Shown piece by piece: positions 54,698 through 64,000 of a stretch of 64,000 nt of DNA. Below the pieces are notes generated by a model. The model was not told where the DNA came from, did not search any database, and was given only the letters and a program-made list of their open reading frames with translations. A program made the translations under genes and the position numbers. Every line of letters starts with the position of its first letter. Position 1 is the first letter of the stretch. The DNA is from Micromussa lordhowensis (taxonomy: Eukaryota > Cnidaria > Anthozoa > Scleractinia > Lobophylliidae), in contig OZ026597.1 of assembly GCA_964020085.1 (NCBI GenBank), positions 12,423,144 to 12,487,143 of the forward strand, given 5' to 3'.

Positions 54698-55782
54698 ATG
54701 TAATCTCGTCTATTGTTTTCCAAATCCAAGATGGCGGAGGTTATTTTCAACCAATCAGGAGGTGAATTAAGAATTCAAGATGGCGGTGCCCATGAAAGTC
54801 GGCCATGTTAGAAAACAGCCCACCAGCCTCAACGGAGGACTGGGATCGGTCTTACAGATTTTCCATGGCGACACAAATCACGCCAGGGTCTCGCAAAAAT
54901 GTCACGCAATTTCAAAATTCACTTGACTAATTTTGATAAATAGGAGTTTGTTTTGGAGTGAGAAAATGGCCTGGGATCGGTCTTATCATATTTTTTCCCC
55001 TCGGACTCGAGAATCAATCTAGACACATGTAAATCAAATGACAAACAATTGTATTTATTAAAAAATATCCTAATTCTTTACAAGAGGGACCTGTGTCCAC
55101 TCCCTTAGTGGGAGGACGCCCATAATCATTTTTCACAATTAACATGAATCATTAGTGAGTGTCCAACGTGGTGTGTGCGCTGACGTGAAAGGCTGGCTTG
55201 GAAACCCTGGAAACGAGGCCCCAGGTTTCCATAGGAGTTTGTTTTGAGCGAGAAAAATGGCCTACGGGACTCGAAGGGCTGGGATCGGTCTCTCAGACTC
55301 GTCCGATATAGAAAATCAATCTATACACATGTAAATCAAATGTGAAACAATTGTATTTTCAAAACTCCTAATTCTTTGCACGAGGGACCTGTGTCCAATT
55401 TGCAAACAACGTGTGTGCACTACTAATTGAAATACATCAAGTAGAAATGCAAATCTAAACTCATTGATCTCGACTGTTCCCTTGAGAAAAGCATCATTCA
55501 AAAGAATCTTAAACAAACAAAAGACATTTTAAGCCACCGTTGAAGAATTAACATATTAAGTCAGAGATGAAACGTGAAATGAATTAAAACCGAGCGCGCG
55601 CACGCTTAGAAGCTAAACATGACATCTAAGGTACTTCAAACAAACGTTCGCGCTTGAAGTAAAGATCAAACAAACATTGCAAATCGCATCGCTCCTGATT
55701 CAACAGCAGCACAAATTGTAGTTCGGTCTAAGTAGGAGCTCCTGGTCTAAGCGGTTCTCTAATAGTGGCAAGAATAATTCAT

Positions 55783-55842
55783 TTACATCAACATTTCAAG
55801 TTCCTCCAAAGCGATGCTCAGCTCTTGATCACTTAGTTTCAT
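55783..55842 (-). CDS. leader mini-ORF (MKLSDQEL), left arm
   Basis: ATG at 55,842, 19 codons (MKLSDQELSIALEELEMLM), just downstream of promoter module c. Homologous to 59,811-59,873 and, more distantly, to 36,170-36,232. The end coincides with a GATGTAAA donor-like sequence, so it may be a 5' exon rather than a finished protein. Confidence 0.5.
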   Translation of the reverse strand: MKLSDQELSIALEELEMLM

Positions 55843-55879
55843 AATCGCCAAGACAAGAATGCAAAAAAGTGTGTCCAAC

Positions 55880-55985
55880 TTCGTCACAAGTAAAATGATT
55901 TTGCTCAAGTCTGAAAGACTTGTATATAAAAACGTGTATCCAATGAGAAGATGGGGGATAGGGGGTATGCGATATCACATGGTTA
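55880..55985 (-). promoter_or_regulatory. promoter module c (left arm, leftward)
   Basis: CATACCCCCTATCCCCCATC, then TATA box TTTTTATATACAAG (55,919-55,932) and TCATTTTACTTGTGACGAAG on the minus strand. Diverged version of modules a and b. Confidence 0.72.
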
Positions 55986-56077
55986 AGGACCATTTTGAAG
56001 ACAGGGGATAGGGGGGTATGCCTATGTCATGAAATTGTTATAAACAAAACAAAGAGTCTGATGCATAATGTATGACG

Positions 56078-56083
56078 TTTATT
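56078..56083 (-). terminator. polyadenylation signal, left-arm repeat gene
   Basis: AATAAA in the ATTATTCAATAAA context, 45 bp after the stop at 56,128. The same context ends the late block at 36,423. Confidence 0.62.
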
Positions 56084-56127
56084 GAATAATAACAGCATGA
56101 AAACCAAAGAGAGAATTGATTACAACT

Positions 56128-56592
56128 TTACGTTTTGACCGTCGGTGCTCCACAAAGTGTATCGCTGGGAACTAGACTCGTTTCTAGTTTCTCCGACCCT
56201 TGGTCCCAGGCCCCAAAACGCACGATATTCTGACCTTTTCTTCTTTGTTTTTGGTCACGAAGTCTTTGCTTGATCTGTTCCTTATTCTTGGCATAATAAG
56301 ATCTCCAATTTTTGTTGATCCGTTCCCTGTTGTTTTTACAGTATTGTCTTCGGTAATTTCTGATGTGTTCCTTGTTTTGTTGACAATAGGCTCTCTGGCT
56401 GCTGGCGAGCATTTCCCTGTTGTTTTCATACCACCTTTTACGACGTGATTTGAGAATCTCGGCGTTCTCGGTACGATATCGTTTTTGCTGGACCAGGATT
56501 TGCTCTCTGTTCTTTGCATAATAGTTTTTATTGTAGGCTTTCCTACAAACAACTATCTTGTCATTCCCCGACCGTTGATTGAAGTAATTCAT
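56128..56592 (-). CDS. basic YYAKNREQI-repeat protein, left-arm copy
   Basis: An intact 154-residue protein (ATG at 56,592, MNYFNQRSGNDK). About six imperfect repeats of 15-16 residues follow the pattern Y-x-x-N-[KR]-E-x-I-x-x-x-x-[RK]-R; examples are NYYAKNREQIL and SYYAKNKEQIKQ. The product is very basic, with no membrane segment or known catalytic motif. Similar Tyr/Asn/Lys/Glu repeats occur in large DNA viruses. Nucleic-acid binding is a guess. A near-identical copy is at 59,062. Confidence 0.72.
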   Translation of the reverse strand: MNYFNQRSGNDKIVVCRKAYNKNYYAKNREQILVQQKRYRTENAEILKSRRKRWYENNREMLASSQRAYCQQNKEHIRNYRRQYCKNNRERINKNWRSYYAKNKEQIKQRLRDQKQRRKGQNIVRFGAWDQGSEKLETSLVPSDTLCGAPTVKT

Positions 56593-56684
56593 CTTGTGTG
56601 GCGTCTTACAAATAATGATTAAAACTCTAGAATCACAAACTCTTATAAGAGTCACATGGCCAATTCAGTGTATCACACTAAGGC

Positions 56685-57000
56685 TTAAACCTCCCCTTCC
56701 GCTACTACTTCGTCGTCGTCATCATCAGGGAGCAATTTCTTCTTCATTAGTCTGTTCAACAGGAATTTCCGTTTTGCCACTGCCGACTCGGCCGCCTCGT
56801 CAAAATCCATGTCATCTTCCTCAGTAAAGCGTCGAAGAGTCTTCATTGCATTGTGTTTGATATGGTGAGTCCATTTTAGACGATCTAAATAAGTCCTTCG
56901 TAGCATTCTTCTACTTACAGGTAACAGGGCATTGAAAGCGGCATTTTCTGCATAGTGTTGGAATTTTCCCCTATCCAGGAACTGTTGGACTTCTCTCTCA
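56685..57000 (-). CDS. small protein with acidic tail, left-arm copy
   Basis: About 100 residues: RRTYLDRLKWTHHIKHNAMK, a hydrophilic helix, and an acidic end (PDDDDDEVVAEGEV). The open frame continues upstream into the tandem repeats (to 57,671), because those repeats happen to be stop-free in this frame. The real start is not clear. No family recognised. Confidence 0.5.
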
Positions 57001-57002
57001 GG

Positions 57003-58172
57003 TATTGCAGAAAATGTGCAGAAAATCTGCAAGTATTCCAGAAAATGCAGAAAATCTGCAAGTATTCCAGAAAATGTGCATAAAATCTGCAAGTATTCCA
57101 GAAAATGTGCATAAAATCTGCAAGTATTCCAGAAAATGTGCATAAAATCTGCAACTATTGCAGAAAATGTGCATAAAATCTGCAAGTATTCCAGAAAATG
57201 TGCAGAAAATCTGCAGAGGGTTGCAGAAAATCTGCAGCTATTACAGAAAATCTGCATAAAGAAAATGTGCGTAAAATCTGCAGAGGGTTGCATAAAATCT
57301 GCAACTATTCCAGAAAATGTGCATAAAATCTGCAAGTATTCCAGAAAATGTGCATAAAATCTGCAAGTATTCCAGAAAATGTGCATAAAATCTGCAACTA
57401 TTGCAGAAAATGTGCATAAAATCTGTAAGTATTCCAGAAAATGTGCATAAAATCTGCAAGTATTCCAGAAAATGTGCATAAAATCTGCAACTATTGCAGA
57501 AAATGTGCATAAAATCTGTAAGTATTCCAGAAAATGTGCAGAAAATCTGCAGAGGGTTGCAGAAAATCTGCAGCTATTACAGAAAATCTGCATAAAGAAA
57601 ATGTGCATAAAATCTGCAAGTATTCCAGAAAATGTGCAGAAAATGTGCAGAGGGTTGCAGAAAATCTGCAACTATTCCAGAAAATGTGCATAAAATCTGC
57701 AGATTTTATGCACATTTTCTTTATGCAGATTTTCTGTAATAGCTGCAGATTTTATGCACATTTTCTTTATGCAGATTTTCTGTAATAGCTGCAGATTTTC
57801 TGCAACCCTCTGCAGATGTTATGCACATTTTCTTTATGCAGATTTTCTGTAATAGCTGCAGATTTTCTACAACCCTCTGCAGATTTTATGCACATTTTCT
57901 GGAATAGTTGCAGATTTTATGCAACCCTCTGCAGATTTTACGCACATTTTCTTTATGCAGATTTTCTGTAATAGCTGCAGATTTTCTGCAACCCTCTGCA
58001 CATTTTCTGGAATACTTGCAGATTTTATGCACATTTTCTGCAATAGTTGCAGATTTTATGCACATTTTCTGGAATACTTGCAGATTTTATGCACATTTTC
58101 TGGAATACTTGCAGATTTTATGCACATTTTCTGGAATACTTGCAGATTTTCTGCACATTTTCTGCAATACCT
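57003..58172. repeat. palindromic tandem-repeat block, 30-31-bp units
   Basis: Units such as TCTGCAAGTATTCCAGAAAA followed by TGTGCATAAAA repeat more than 20 times, then reverse at the exact centre CTGCAG (57,697-57,702). Variants swap AAGTATTCC for AACTATTGC or AGAGGGTTGC. The block is the centre of the giant inverted repeat and could extrude a cruciform. Confidence 0.92.
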
Positions 58173-58969
58173 GAGAGAGAAGTCCAACAGTTCCTGGATA
58201 GGGGAAAATTCCAACACTATGCAGAAAATGCCGCTTTCAATGCCCTGTTACCTGTAAGTAGAAGAATGCTACGAAGGACTTATTTAGATCGTCTAAAATG
58301 GACTCACCATATCAAACACAATGCAATGAAGACTCTTCGACGCTGATTTCCGTTTCGTAAACGGTCGATGCCATTTTTAACGGTCGATGCCATAATTGGC
58401 AACCAAGCCTTTCAGAATGGAAGATGCAATATCTGATTCAGTTTAGGCCTGGACAAGGTAGAAACTGGTTAGAATTTGTTGATGGAGTTAAACGCACTCA
58501 CCAAATGCTTAATTCTTCATATTCACACTGGTTTGCTTGCGGTTAGCTTTCATTTGTAGATTGGGGCAGCTCTATCATTAATATTTAAGAAAGTCACATT
58601 TTATAATTAAATTTTGCGAAAAGTTGGCGGATGAACCTGGTAGTGTAGTGGTATAGGAGGGATGTCAGGAAACAGAGGTTCTGGGTTCGATACTAGGTGG
58701 TACTTGCAAGTTTTCCTTTTTCTTTAATTTAGTAGAGAAAAATTCGTTTACAGTTAGAAAAAATTTCTAAGTGTCGCCAAAATGGCATCGACCGTTTACG
58801 AAACGGACAACTGCCTCTTCGACGCTTTACTGAGGAAGATGACATGGATTTTGACGAGGCGGCCGAGTCGGCAGTGGCAAAACGGAAATTCCTGTTGAAC
58901 AGACTAATGAAGAAGAAATTGCTCCCTGATGATGACGACGACGAAGTAGTAGCGGAAGGGGAGGTTTAA
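58173..58969 (+). pseudogene. small acidic-tail protein, right-arm copy, split by an insertion
   Basis: The same gene as 56,685-57,000, interrupted at 58,344-58,814 with CTCTTCGACGC duplicated. Both halves otherwise match the left copy, including the acidic end and TAA at 58,967-58,969. Confidence 0.75.
58344..58814. mobile_element. TIR element with 11-bp duplication in the right arm
   Basis: Terminal repeats centre on TCCGTTTCGTAAACGGTCGA on the left and its inverse on the right. CTCTTCGACGC flanks both sides (58,333-58,343 and 58,815-58,825). Long duplications of 9-11 bp suit Mutator-like transposases. A tRNA-like segment (GTAGTGTAGTGGTATAGG, then GGGTTCGATACTAGG) lies inside at 58,631-58,705. 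The left arm lacks the element. Confidence 0.82.
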
Positions 58970-59061
58970 GCCTTAGTGTGATACACTGAATTGGCCATGT
59001 GACTCTTATAAGAGTTTGTGATTCTAGAGTTTTAATCATTATTTGTAAGACGCCACACAAG

Positions 59062-59526
59062 ATGAATTACTTCAATCAACGGTCGGGGAATGACAAGATA
59101 GTTGTTTGTAGGAAAGCCTACAATAAAAACTATTATGCAAAGAACAGAGAGCAAATCCTGGTCCAGCAAAAACGATATCGTACCGAGAACGCCGAGATTC
59201 TCAAATCACGTCGTAAAAGGTGGTATGAAAACAACAGGGAAATGCTCGCCAGCAGCCAGAGAGCCTATTGTCAACAAAACAAGGAACACATCAGAAATTA
59301 CCGAAGACAATACTGTAAAAACAACAGGGAACGGATCAACAAAAATTGGAGATCTTATTATGCCAAGAATAAGGAACAGATCAAGCAAAGACTTCGTGAC
59401 CAAAAACAAAGAAGAAAAGGTCAGAATATCGTGCGTTTTGGGGCCTGGGACCAAGGGTCGGAGAAACTGGAAACGAGTCTAGTTCCCAGCGATACACTTT
59501 GTGGAGCACCGACGGTCAAGACGTAA
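59062..59526 (+). CDS. basic YYAKNREQI-repeat protein, right-arm copy
   Basis: ATG at 59,062. The 154-residue product appears identical to that of 56,128-56,592; only scattered bases around the gene differ. It is oriented away from the centre of the inverted repeat, with its own AATAAA at 59,571. Two intact copies in an otherwise decayed neighbourhood suggest a recent duplication or gene conversion. Confidence 0.72.
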   Translation: MNYFNQRSGNDKIVVCRKAYNKNYYAKNREQILVQQKRYRTENAEILKSRRKRWYENNREMLASSQRAYCQQNKEHIRNYRRQYCKNNRERINKNWRSYYAKNKEQIKQRLRDQKQRRKGQNIVRFGAWDQGSEKLETSLVPSDTLCGAPTVKT

Positions 59527-59570
59527 AGTTGTAATCAATTCTCTCTTTGGTTTTCATGCTGTTATTATTC

Positions 59571-59576
59571 AATAAA
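59571..59576 (+). terminator. polyadenylation signal, right-arm repeat gene
   Basis: AATAAA in the shared ATTATTCAATAAA context, 44 bp after the stop. Confidence 0.62.
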
Positions 59577-59659
59577 CGTCATACATTATGCATCAGACTC
59601 TTTGTTTTGTTTATAACAATTTCATGACATAGGTATACCTCCCTATCCCCTGTCTTCAA

Positions 59660-59790
59660 AATGGTCCTTAACCATGTGATATCGCATACCCCCTATCCCC
59701 CATCTTCTCATTGGATACACGTTTTTATATACAAGTCTTTCAGACTTGAGCAAAATCATTTTACTTGTGACGAAGTTGGACACACTTTTT
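59660..59790 (+). promoter_or_regulatory. promoter module d (right arm, rightward)
   Basis: CATACCCCCTATCCCCCATC, the TATA box TTTTTATATACAAG (59,722-59,735) and TTTTACTTGTGACGAAGTTG. Mirror copy of module c. Confidence 0.72.
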
Positions 59791-59810
59791 GCATTCTTGT
59801 CTTGGCGATT

Positions 59811-59873
59811 ATGAAACTAAGTGATCAAGAGCTGAGCATCGCTTTGGAGGAATTTGAAAGGAGGTTGATGTAA
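59811..59873 (+). CDS. leader mini-ORF (MKLSDQEL), right arm
   Basis: ATG at 59,811, 20 codons (MKLSDQELSIALEEFERRLM). A perfect donor consensus GAT|GTAAGT lies at 59,867-59,875. This could be the 5' coding exon of a spliced Polinton transcript whose downstream exon is missing here. Confidence 0.5.
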   Translation: MKLSDQELSIALEEFERRLM

Positions 59874-60390
59874 GTGAATTATTCTTGCCACTATTAGAGA
59901 ACCGCTTAGACCAGGAGCTCCTGCTTAGACCGAACTACAATTTGTGCTGCTGTTGAATCAGGAGCGATGCGATTTGCAATGTTTGTTTGATCTTTACTTC
60001 AAGCGCAAACGTTTGTTTGAAATACCTTAGATGTTATGTTTAGCTTCTAAGCGTGCGCGCGCTCGGTTTTAATTCATTTCACGTTTCATCTCTGACTTAA
60101 TATGTTAATTCTTCAACGGTGGCTTAAAATATCTTTTGTTTGTTTAAGATTCTTTTGAATGATGCTTTTCTCAAGGGAACAGTCGAGATCAATGAGTTTA
60201 GATTTGCATTTCTACTTGATGTATTTCAATTAGTAGTGCACACACGTTGTTTGCAAATTGGACACAGGCCCCTCGTGCAAAGAATTAGGAGTTTTGAAAA
60301 TACAATTGTTTCACATTTGATTTACATGTGTATAGATTGATTCTCTATATCGGACGAGTCTGAGAGACCGATCCCAGCCCTTCGAGTCTT

Positions 60391-60458
60391 AAAACAATAG
60401 CCTATTGTCTTTCTCGGCTCCTGATTGGTTACGGGTCATATGAGCCAGGTATAGTAGT
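60391..60458 (-). repeat. Polinton 2 right terminal inverted repeat
   Basis: Inverted match to 53,838-53,905, ending GGTATAGTAGT before GTTGTT (60,459-60,464). Confidence 0.88.
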
Positions 60459-60464
60459 GTTGTT

Positions 60465-63400
60465 TAATCGAAGTTGTCTTTGGCGTTGTTGCCTTTGTCA
60501 CTTAAACTGCATTTTGCTGCTTGAGCGGCGAGCGTCTGTCTCCATTTTCGACCATCTGTTTGTTTGGTTGCCTAGCGTGTTTGGGTGTTTGTTTGCTTTC
60601 CACTCGTGTCTCTGCCGTTCGATTCATTCAGTTGTTATTGTTTGTGCAGGGGACATCTGTCTGTTATTTAAACTTCTATAAATTAAAACATGGCGAGAAT
60701 CGAAGCTCCTTAGCTTGTAATTTAAATATCAAATAAGACATCCCTACAGCGTTGGAGGTTTTCCTTCGCTTTCAAACGAAACGAAACATGAAGAGATCCT
60801 TCACGAAAACATCCACGTAACGCGCGAGTTACATCCGCGGAAGAACTGGGTACCATGTGTTAAAATAACTACAGAGAGATTATCTTGGGTATAAGGCCTG
60901 TATAGGGATCCTTGGTGAACGTCAACACAAACCTAAAAGCGTTCATCCAGTGGGGAAGACACAACTACGCTCCAGAAAATATCGGTCTTGAACAAGTTAA
61001 GACAATTTAAATATGTTTTCTGTAGGGAATTCAACATTTTCTTTTTCGTGTGTTATATAATTTGGGTCAAATAACTTGTTTTCAGGACAAACAGTCAAAA
61101 GTAGCCGGTTTGTTCTGTTTTCTTATTTTCAAAATGTTTTCGTTGCTCTATTATTTTAAGAAGGAAAAATTGAAATTTAGTAGAAGAGATAGGTCTGAAA
61201 TATGCCAAAATTTTAATTAAGAACGTTCTCACGATGTCTGGACCATATCCCAACACCTTTGTAATATTATTGTACATTGAAATCTAAATCTCAATTTTGT
61301 GAGCTGCAGATATATAGCGCGGTCATATTAGCTACAAAGGTTTTTTTCCGTTTGATCGCATTTCCGACCACGAAATACGGAAAATGTAGGTAGTTTTGGC
61401 CAGTGTTGACGAAGAGAATACGTAGAACATGAATACACGGAAATGGCGAAGGTGAATACGCATCTGAGAATATACGAAAATGATTAAGATGGAATCCACC
61501 ACAAGTTCGAGTAACAATTGGACAAAAACTTTGTTCCGAGATTATTTACAACGTTTCGCACACAACTGTTTTAAATATCTTCCCAAAATAAACCATTTCT
61601 AATAACATCAAATGTCGAAAATAAATTTTGAAGTTCATATGAAACACTTGAAAGTACTGGTGAAACGAAACTGATGACGAAATTTTTCCTGTGCTTGCAC
61701 AATGTCTCTGAGCTTTGAAATTTATGCTTTCGAGTTTCCATGGGAAATTGTTTTCAGTGTTATTCCAGGCTAATATTTATAACTTTAGCTTTAAGAAAAT
61801 GTAAAAAGGACCGTAAGATGCCTCAAATTATCCTGGTACATGGTTTTGTCCAAAAAACTGAAATTACTCGATTTCTTATCGGATTTCGTCTTAAATTGTG
61901 TAAATTTCAGCAATGTTATTACCTCGGATAATCCCACAAACTTTTCTCGAGTCGTTTGTACAATTTTCCAGAATACAGACCACGTGCAATGAATATTTCA
62001 GGATATAACACTGTCTCGCTCGTTTTTCTGACATTCTTCAGTCATTCAACTCAAATTGTGAACGCCGGGCAACAATTTTTGCCGCCCGGTCTTGCCATCC
62101 TTTGTTTCCATCACACTCAATTGTCCACACCAGTCAAACGATTGAAGAATTTGAGAAAGCAGGTGATCCAGTTACCCTTGCTGGATACAAGATGATTATA
62201 AAAAAACTCGGTGCTACGCGCATCGTCTACACCCCTCGTATCCGACGCTGACTCACGGAATAATTGTTAAGTAAACTGAGAGAAAATTTCATTTCGTTGA
62301 TTTGCTAGCTCTATAGTTCATGCTGCGATCTGCCCTCATGATTATTAAATATGACAACAAACTCACAATAATCATTATCCCAGCCAGAATGTTGAAGAAT
62401 ATTTCCATGATGAGCTATGACTGGTGGATTCCTGTTCAGATAACAAAACTTTATTACCACTTATCTCCATCAACGCCGTACATGATTTACAGCTATTAGA
62501 GATACTATAGACGTTTTTCACCATTAGCTTTCAGGAAAACTCAACATATAACGGGCATACGTTGGCACCTGCCTTAGACTTGTCAAAAATAGTGTTTTTT
62601 CTTTGTATAATTTTGTAGTAAAGACTGAATTTTCTAACAGGCTATACTGATTCTAATCCCGTCCTATACATAAATACTTCACGTTTCGCTTGTTGTTGTT
62701 AAGCTAGCAACGTTGCGAGTTTATCTCATGATGTTATATTTACACTGATATCGAAGGTTCATAATAACTGTATTTAACTTCGCGTAAAAATTTACTAACT
62801 TAGCCATTGCAAGCCGGCTAGTATCTTCGTATCAATGTTTCTGACGTGTTAACCCTGTCCTCATCGGCGATGCTTGCAATGCTCGACTCAAGTGCCAGTT
62901 TCTGTCTGATAGCAAGATCGAGCAAGATCTAAACAGGCTTTTGATACAGCTGTTAGCTTCGTGCATAAGTGTTCTTCCTCAGAAGAAAGACCCATGGCTA
63001 ATTCGTATCTGATTGTACATACATAGTAGATGTGCCTACATATAGCAAAGGGTGGTGTCTTTTAGAGCGAATTAATACTTGTTGCTCTGGATGGGGTATA
63101 ACTGCCAGCTGGAAATTGGTCAAAATTTCAGCTGTTAGATGTTATATGACGAGTTTATAACTGATAGGCCTAATCTGAGATCTGCAAAAAAGGCCAAAAT
63201 TTTATCCGATAGCTGCGAAATCGTCGAAAGGTTAACTAATAACTTGGATTCCCATTCACACCCTCATGCATGTCTTGCTCCTTCTTCAGTCTCGTGTAGT
63301 CCACTAAAGTAGTACAGTTATTTTCCTGTTGCTGCTGAAATTCTATTTTTTTGTTTGCCAGTATTGAACAGCTTCAATTTTTTAAAAGAGCAAAATGAGA

Positions 63401-64000
63401 AGGCTTCGAAAAATGCAATTAAGCAAAATAGCTCTAATTATGTTATACACATGCCGGAAATGAAGGAAATACCTTGAAAAGTTTAGCTTCACTCTTACCA
63501 CTCGCCTAAATGACTCCCAAAGTCGGATCTAATTACCGAACCTTGTGTTTCGCGTTGCTTAGGGCAGTGGAATTAAATATGATGTCTATTTAAGTGCATT
63601 TGAATTTACTACGTATTCAACTAAGTAAACAGTCAGCAATGCACAACAGATGTTTCTTGGCAGAAATTAAACTAGAAAATTTCTTTTAACGGCATGTCGG
63701 ATATCGTTCAGTTCAATTTGTAGAATCTAGTTTGCTTCAAGTCTTTTCTACAGCAACTAACAAAAAAGGTATCGCCTTGGAGCGTTTAATGGCTGTTTAA
63801 TACATCTCATGTTAAATCCAGCAGAGATTGGATACACCTGCAGACCTAGAGCCGGAAGATTATTTAAAGCATTTAAAGTTTCGGTAACACTTTAAGCGGC
63901 GCTATACTTGGCAAAAACTATTTAAAATCCTGATTTGGGATTTTAACACTCGCAATATTCACTCTGTTCGATGAACGCATTTTATCTGCGACACGTACCC
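60465..64000. other. no gene recognised
   Basis: AT-rich sequence with only short open frames (longest about 79 codons), none with a recognisable domain or splice-supported continuation. A 5' exon of the receptor gene could lie here but I could not support one. Confidence 0.5.

Larger units (their letters stand above)
55262..57699 (-). repeat. left arm of giant inverted repeat (Polinton 2)
   Basis: About 2.4 kb, matching the right arm (57,700-60,390) in inverted order and almost base for base outside the tandem-repeat centre and a 471-bp insertion in the right arm. It carries leader ORF, promoter, AATAAA, basic repeat gene and acidic-tail gene. Confidence 0.9.
57700..60390 (+). repeat. right arm of giant inverted repeat (Polinton 2)
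   Basis: Inverted copy of 55,262-57,699. It differs by the insertion at 58,344-58,814 and by the number of tandem units. It joins the right terminal repeat directly. Confidence 0.9.
53838..60458. mobile_element. Polinton-derived non-autonomous element 2, 6.6 kb
   Basis: Terminal inverted repeats of about 68 bp start ACTACTATACC and are flanked by GTTGTT on both sides. It contains a polB C-terminal remnant, two copies of a basic repeat-protein gene and two promoter modules, arranged as a large inverted repeat (about 55,262-57,699 and 57,700-60,390). No integrase or capsid gene is present, so it must have been mobilised or rearranged with outside help. Confidence 0.88.

Noticed and set aside
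57003..57671. A 328-residue protein with Phe/Cys/Tyr-rich repeats (HFLEYLQILCTF type)
   Set aside because: The repeats are a translated 30-31-bp satellite, open in several frames on both strands. Only the C-terminal part has gene-like composition.
61740..62195. Short plus-strand frames near 61.7-62.2 kb as genes
   Set aside because: They are 63-79 codons, with no recognisable domain, neighbouring exon or promoter.

Overview
The window looks like animal nuclear DNA, most likely from an anthozoan cnidarian such as a stony coral. It is intron-rich and AT-rich, carries a receptor tyrosine kinase gene with phase-matched exons, and is crowded with MITEs, tRNA-derived SINEs and two Polinton/Maverick-type (adintovirus-like) elements. 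The species call is inference; no search was possible.

Layout. (1) 1-10,700, minus strand: eight exons of a receptor tyrosine kinase gene (laminin-G-like domain, four fibronectin-III exons, transmembrane helix, start of the kinase domain). All seven junctions keep frame. The gene runs off the left edge, and its 5' exon was not found. (2) 10,885-52,616, plus strand: a 5'-truncated LINE, interrupted by a Ty3/Gypsy LTR element (11,633-52,399, 5-bp duplication CCTAT), itself interrupted by a 36.3-kb Polinton (15,342-51,673, 6-bp duplication AACAGG, about 310-bp terminal inverted repeats). Smaller elements sit inside these. (3) 52.6-53.8 kb: two MITEs. (4) 53,838-60,458: a second, 6.6-kb Polinton derivative (6-bp duplication GTTGTT), mostly a giant inverted repeat. 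(5) 60.5-64 kb: no gene recognised.

Polinton 1 carries a shattered protein-primed-type DNA polymerase B at its left. A minus-strand block at 36.4-46.0 kb encodes a GRF zinc-finger protein, a small protein, a chromodomain integrase, a penton-like and a hexon-like capsid protein, an Ulp1/adenain-like protease, a packaging ATPase, adenovirus-core-like basic proteins and a phospholipase-A2-like protein. A plus-strand gene at 46.3-47.1 kb looks like a SLOG/YspA-type Rossmann protein. Almost every gene has a frameshift or stop, so the element is dead, but the architecture is readable: genes overlap at ATGA or TAATG junctions, and a TATA-containing promoter module recurs four times across the two Polintons.

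The oddest part is a 13.7-kb array (22.3-36.0 kb) of roughly 1.2-kb units, each with a tRNA-like box A/box B segment, plus clustered GC-rich palindromes. It lies exactly between the leader/promoter module and the polymerase gene of Polinton 1, at a position where Polinton 2 has no array.
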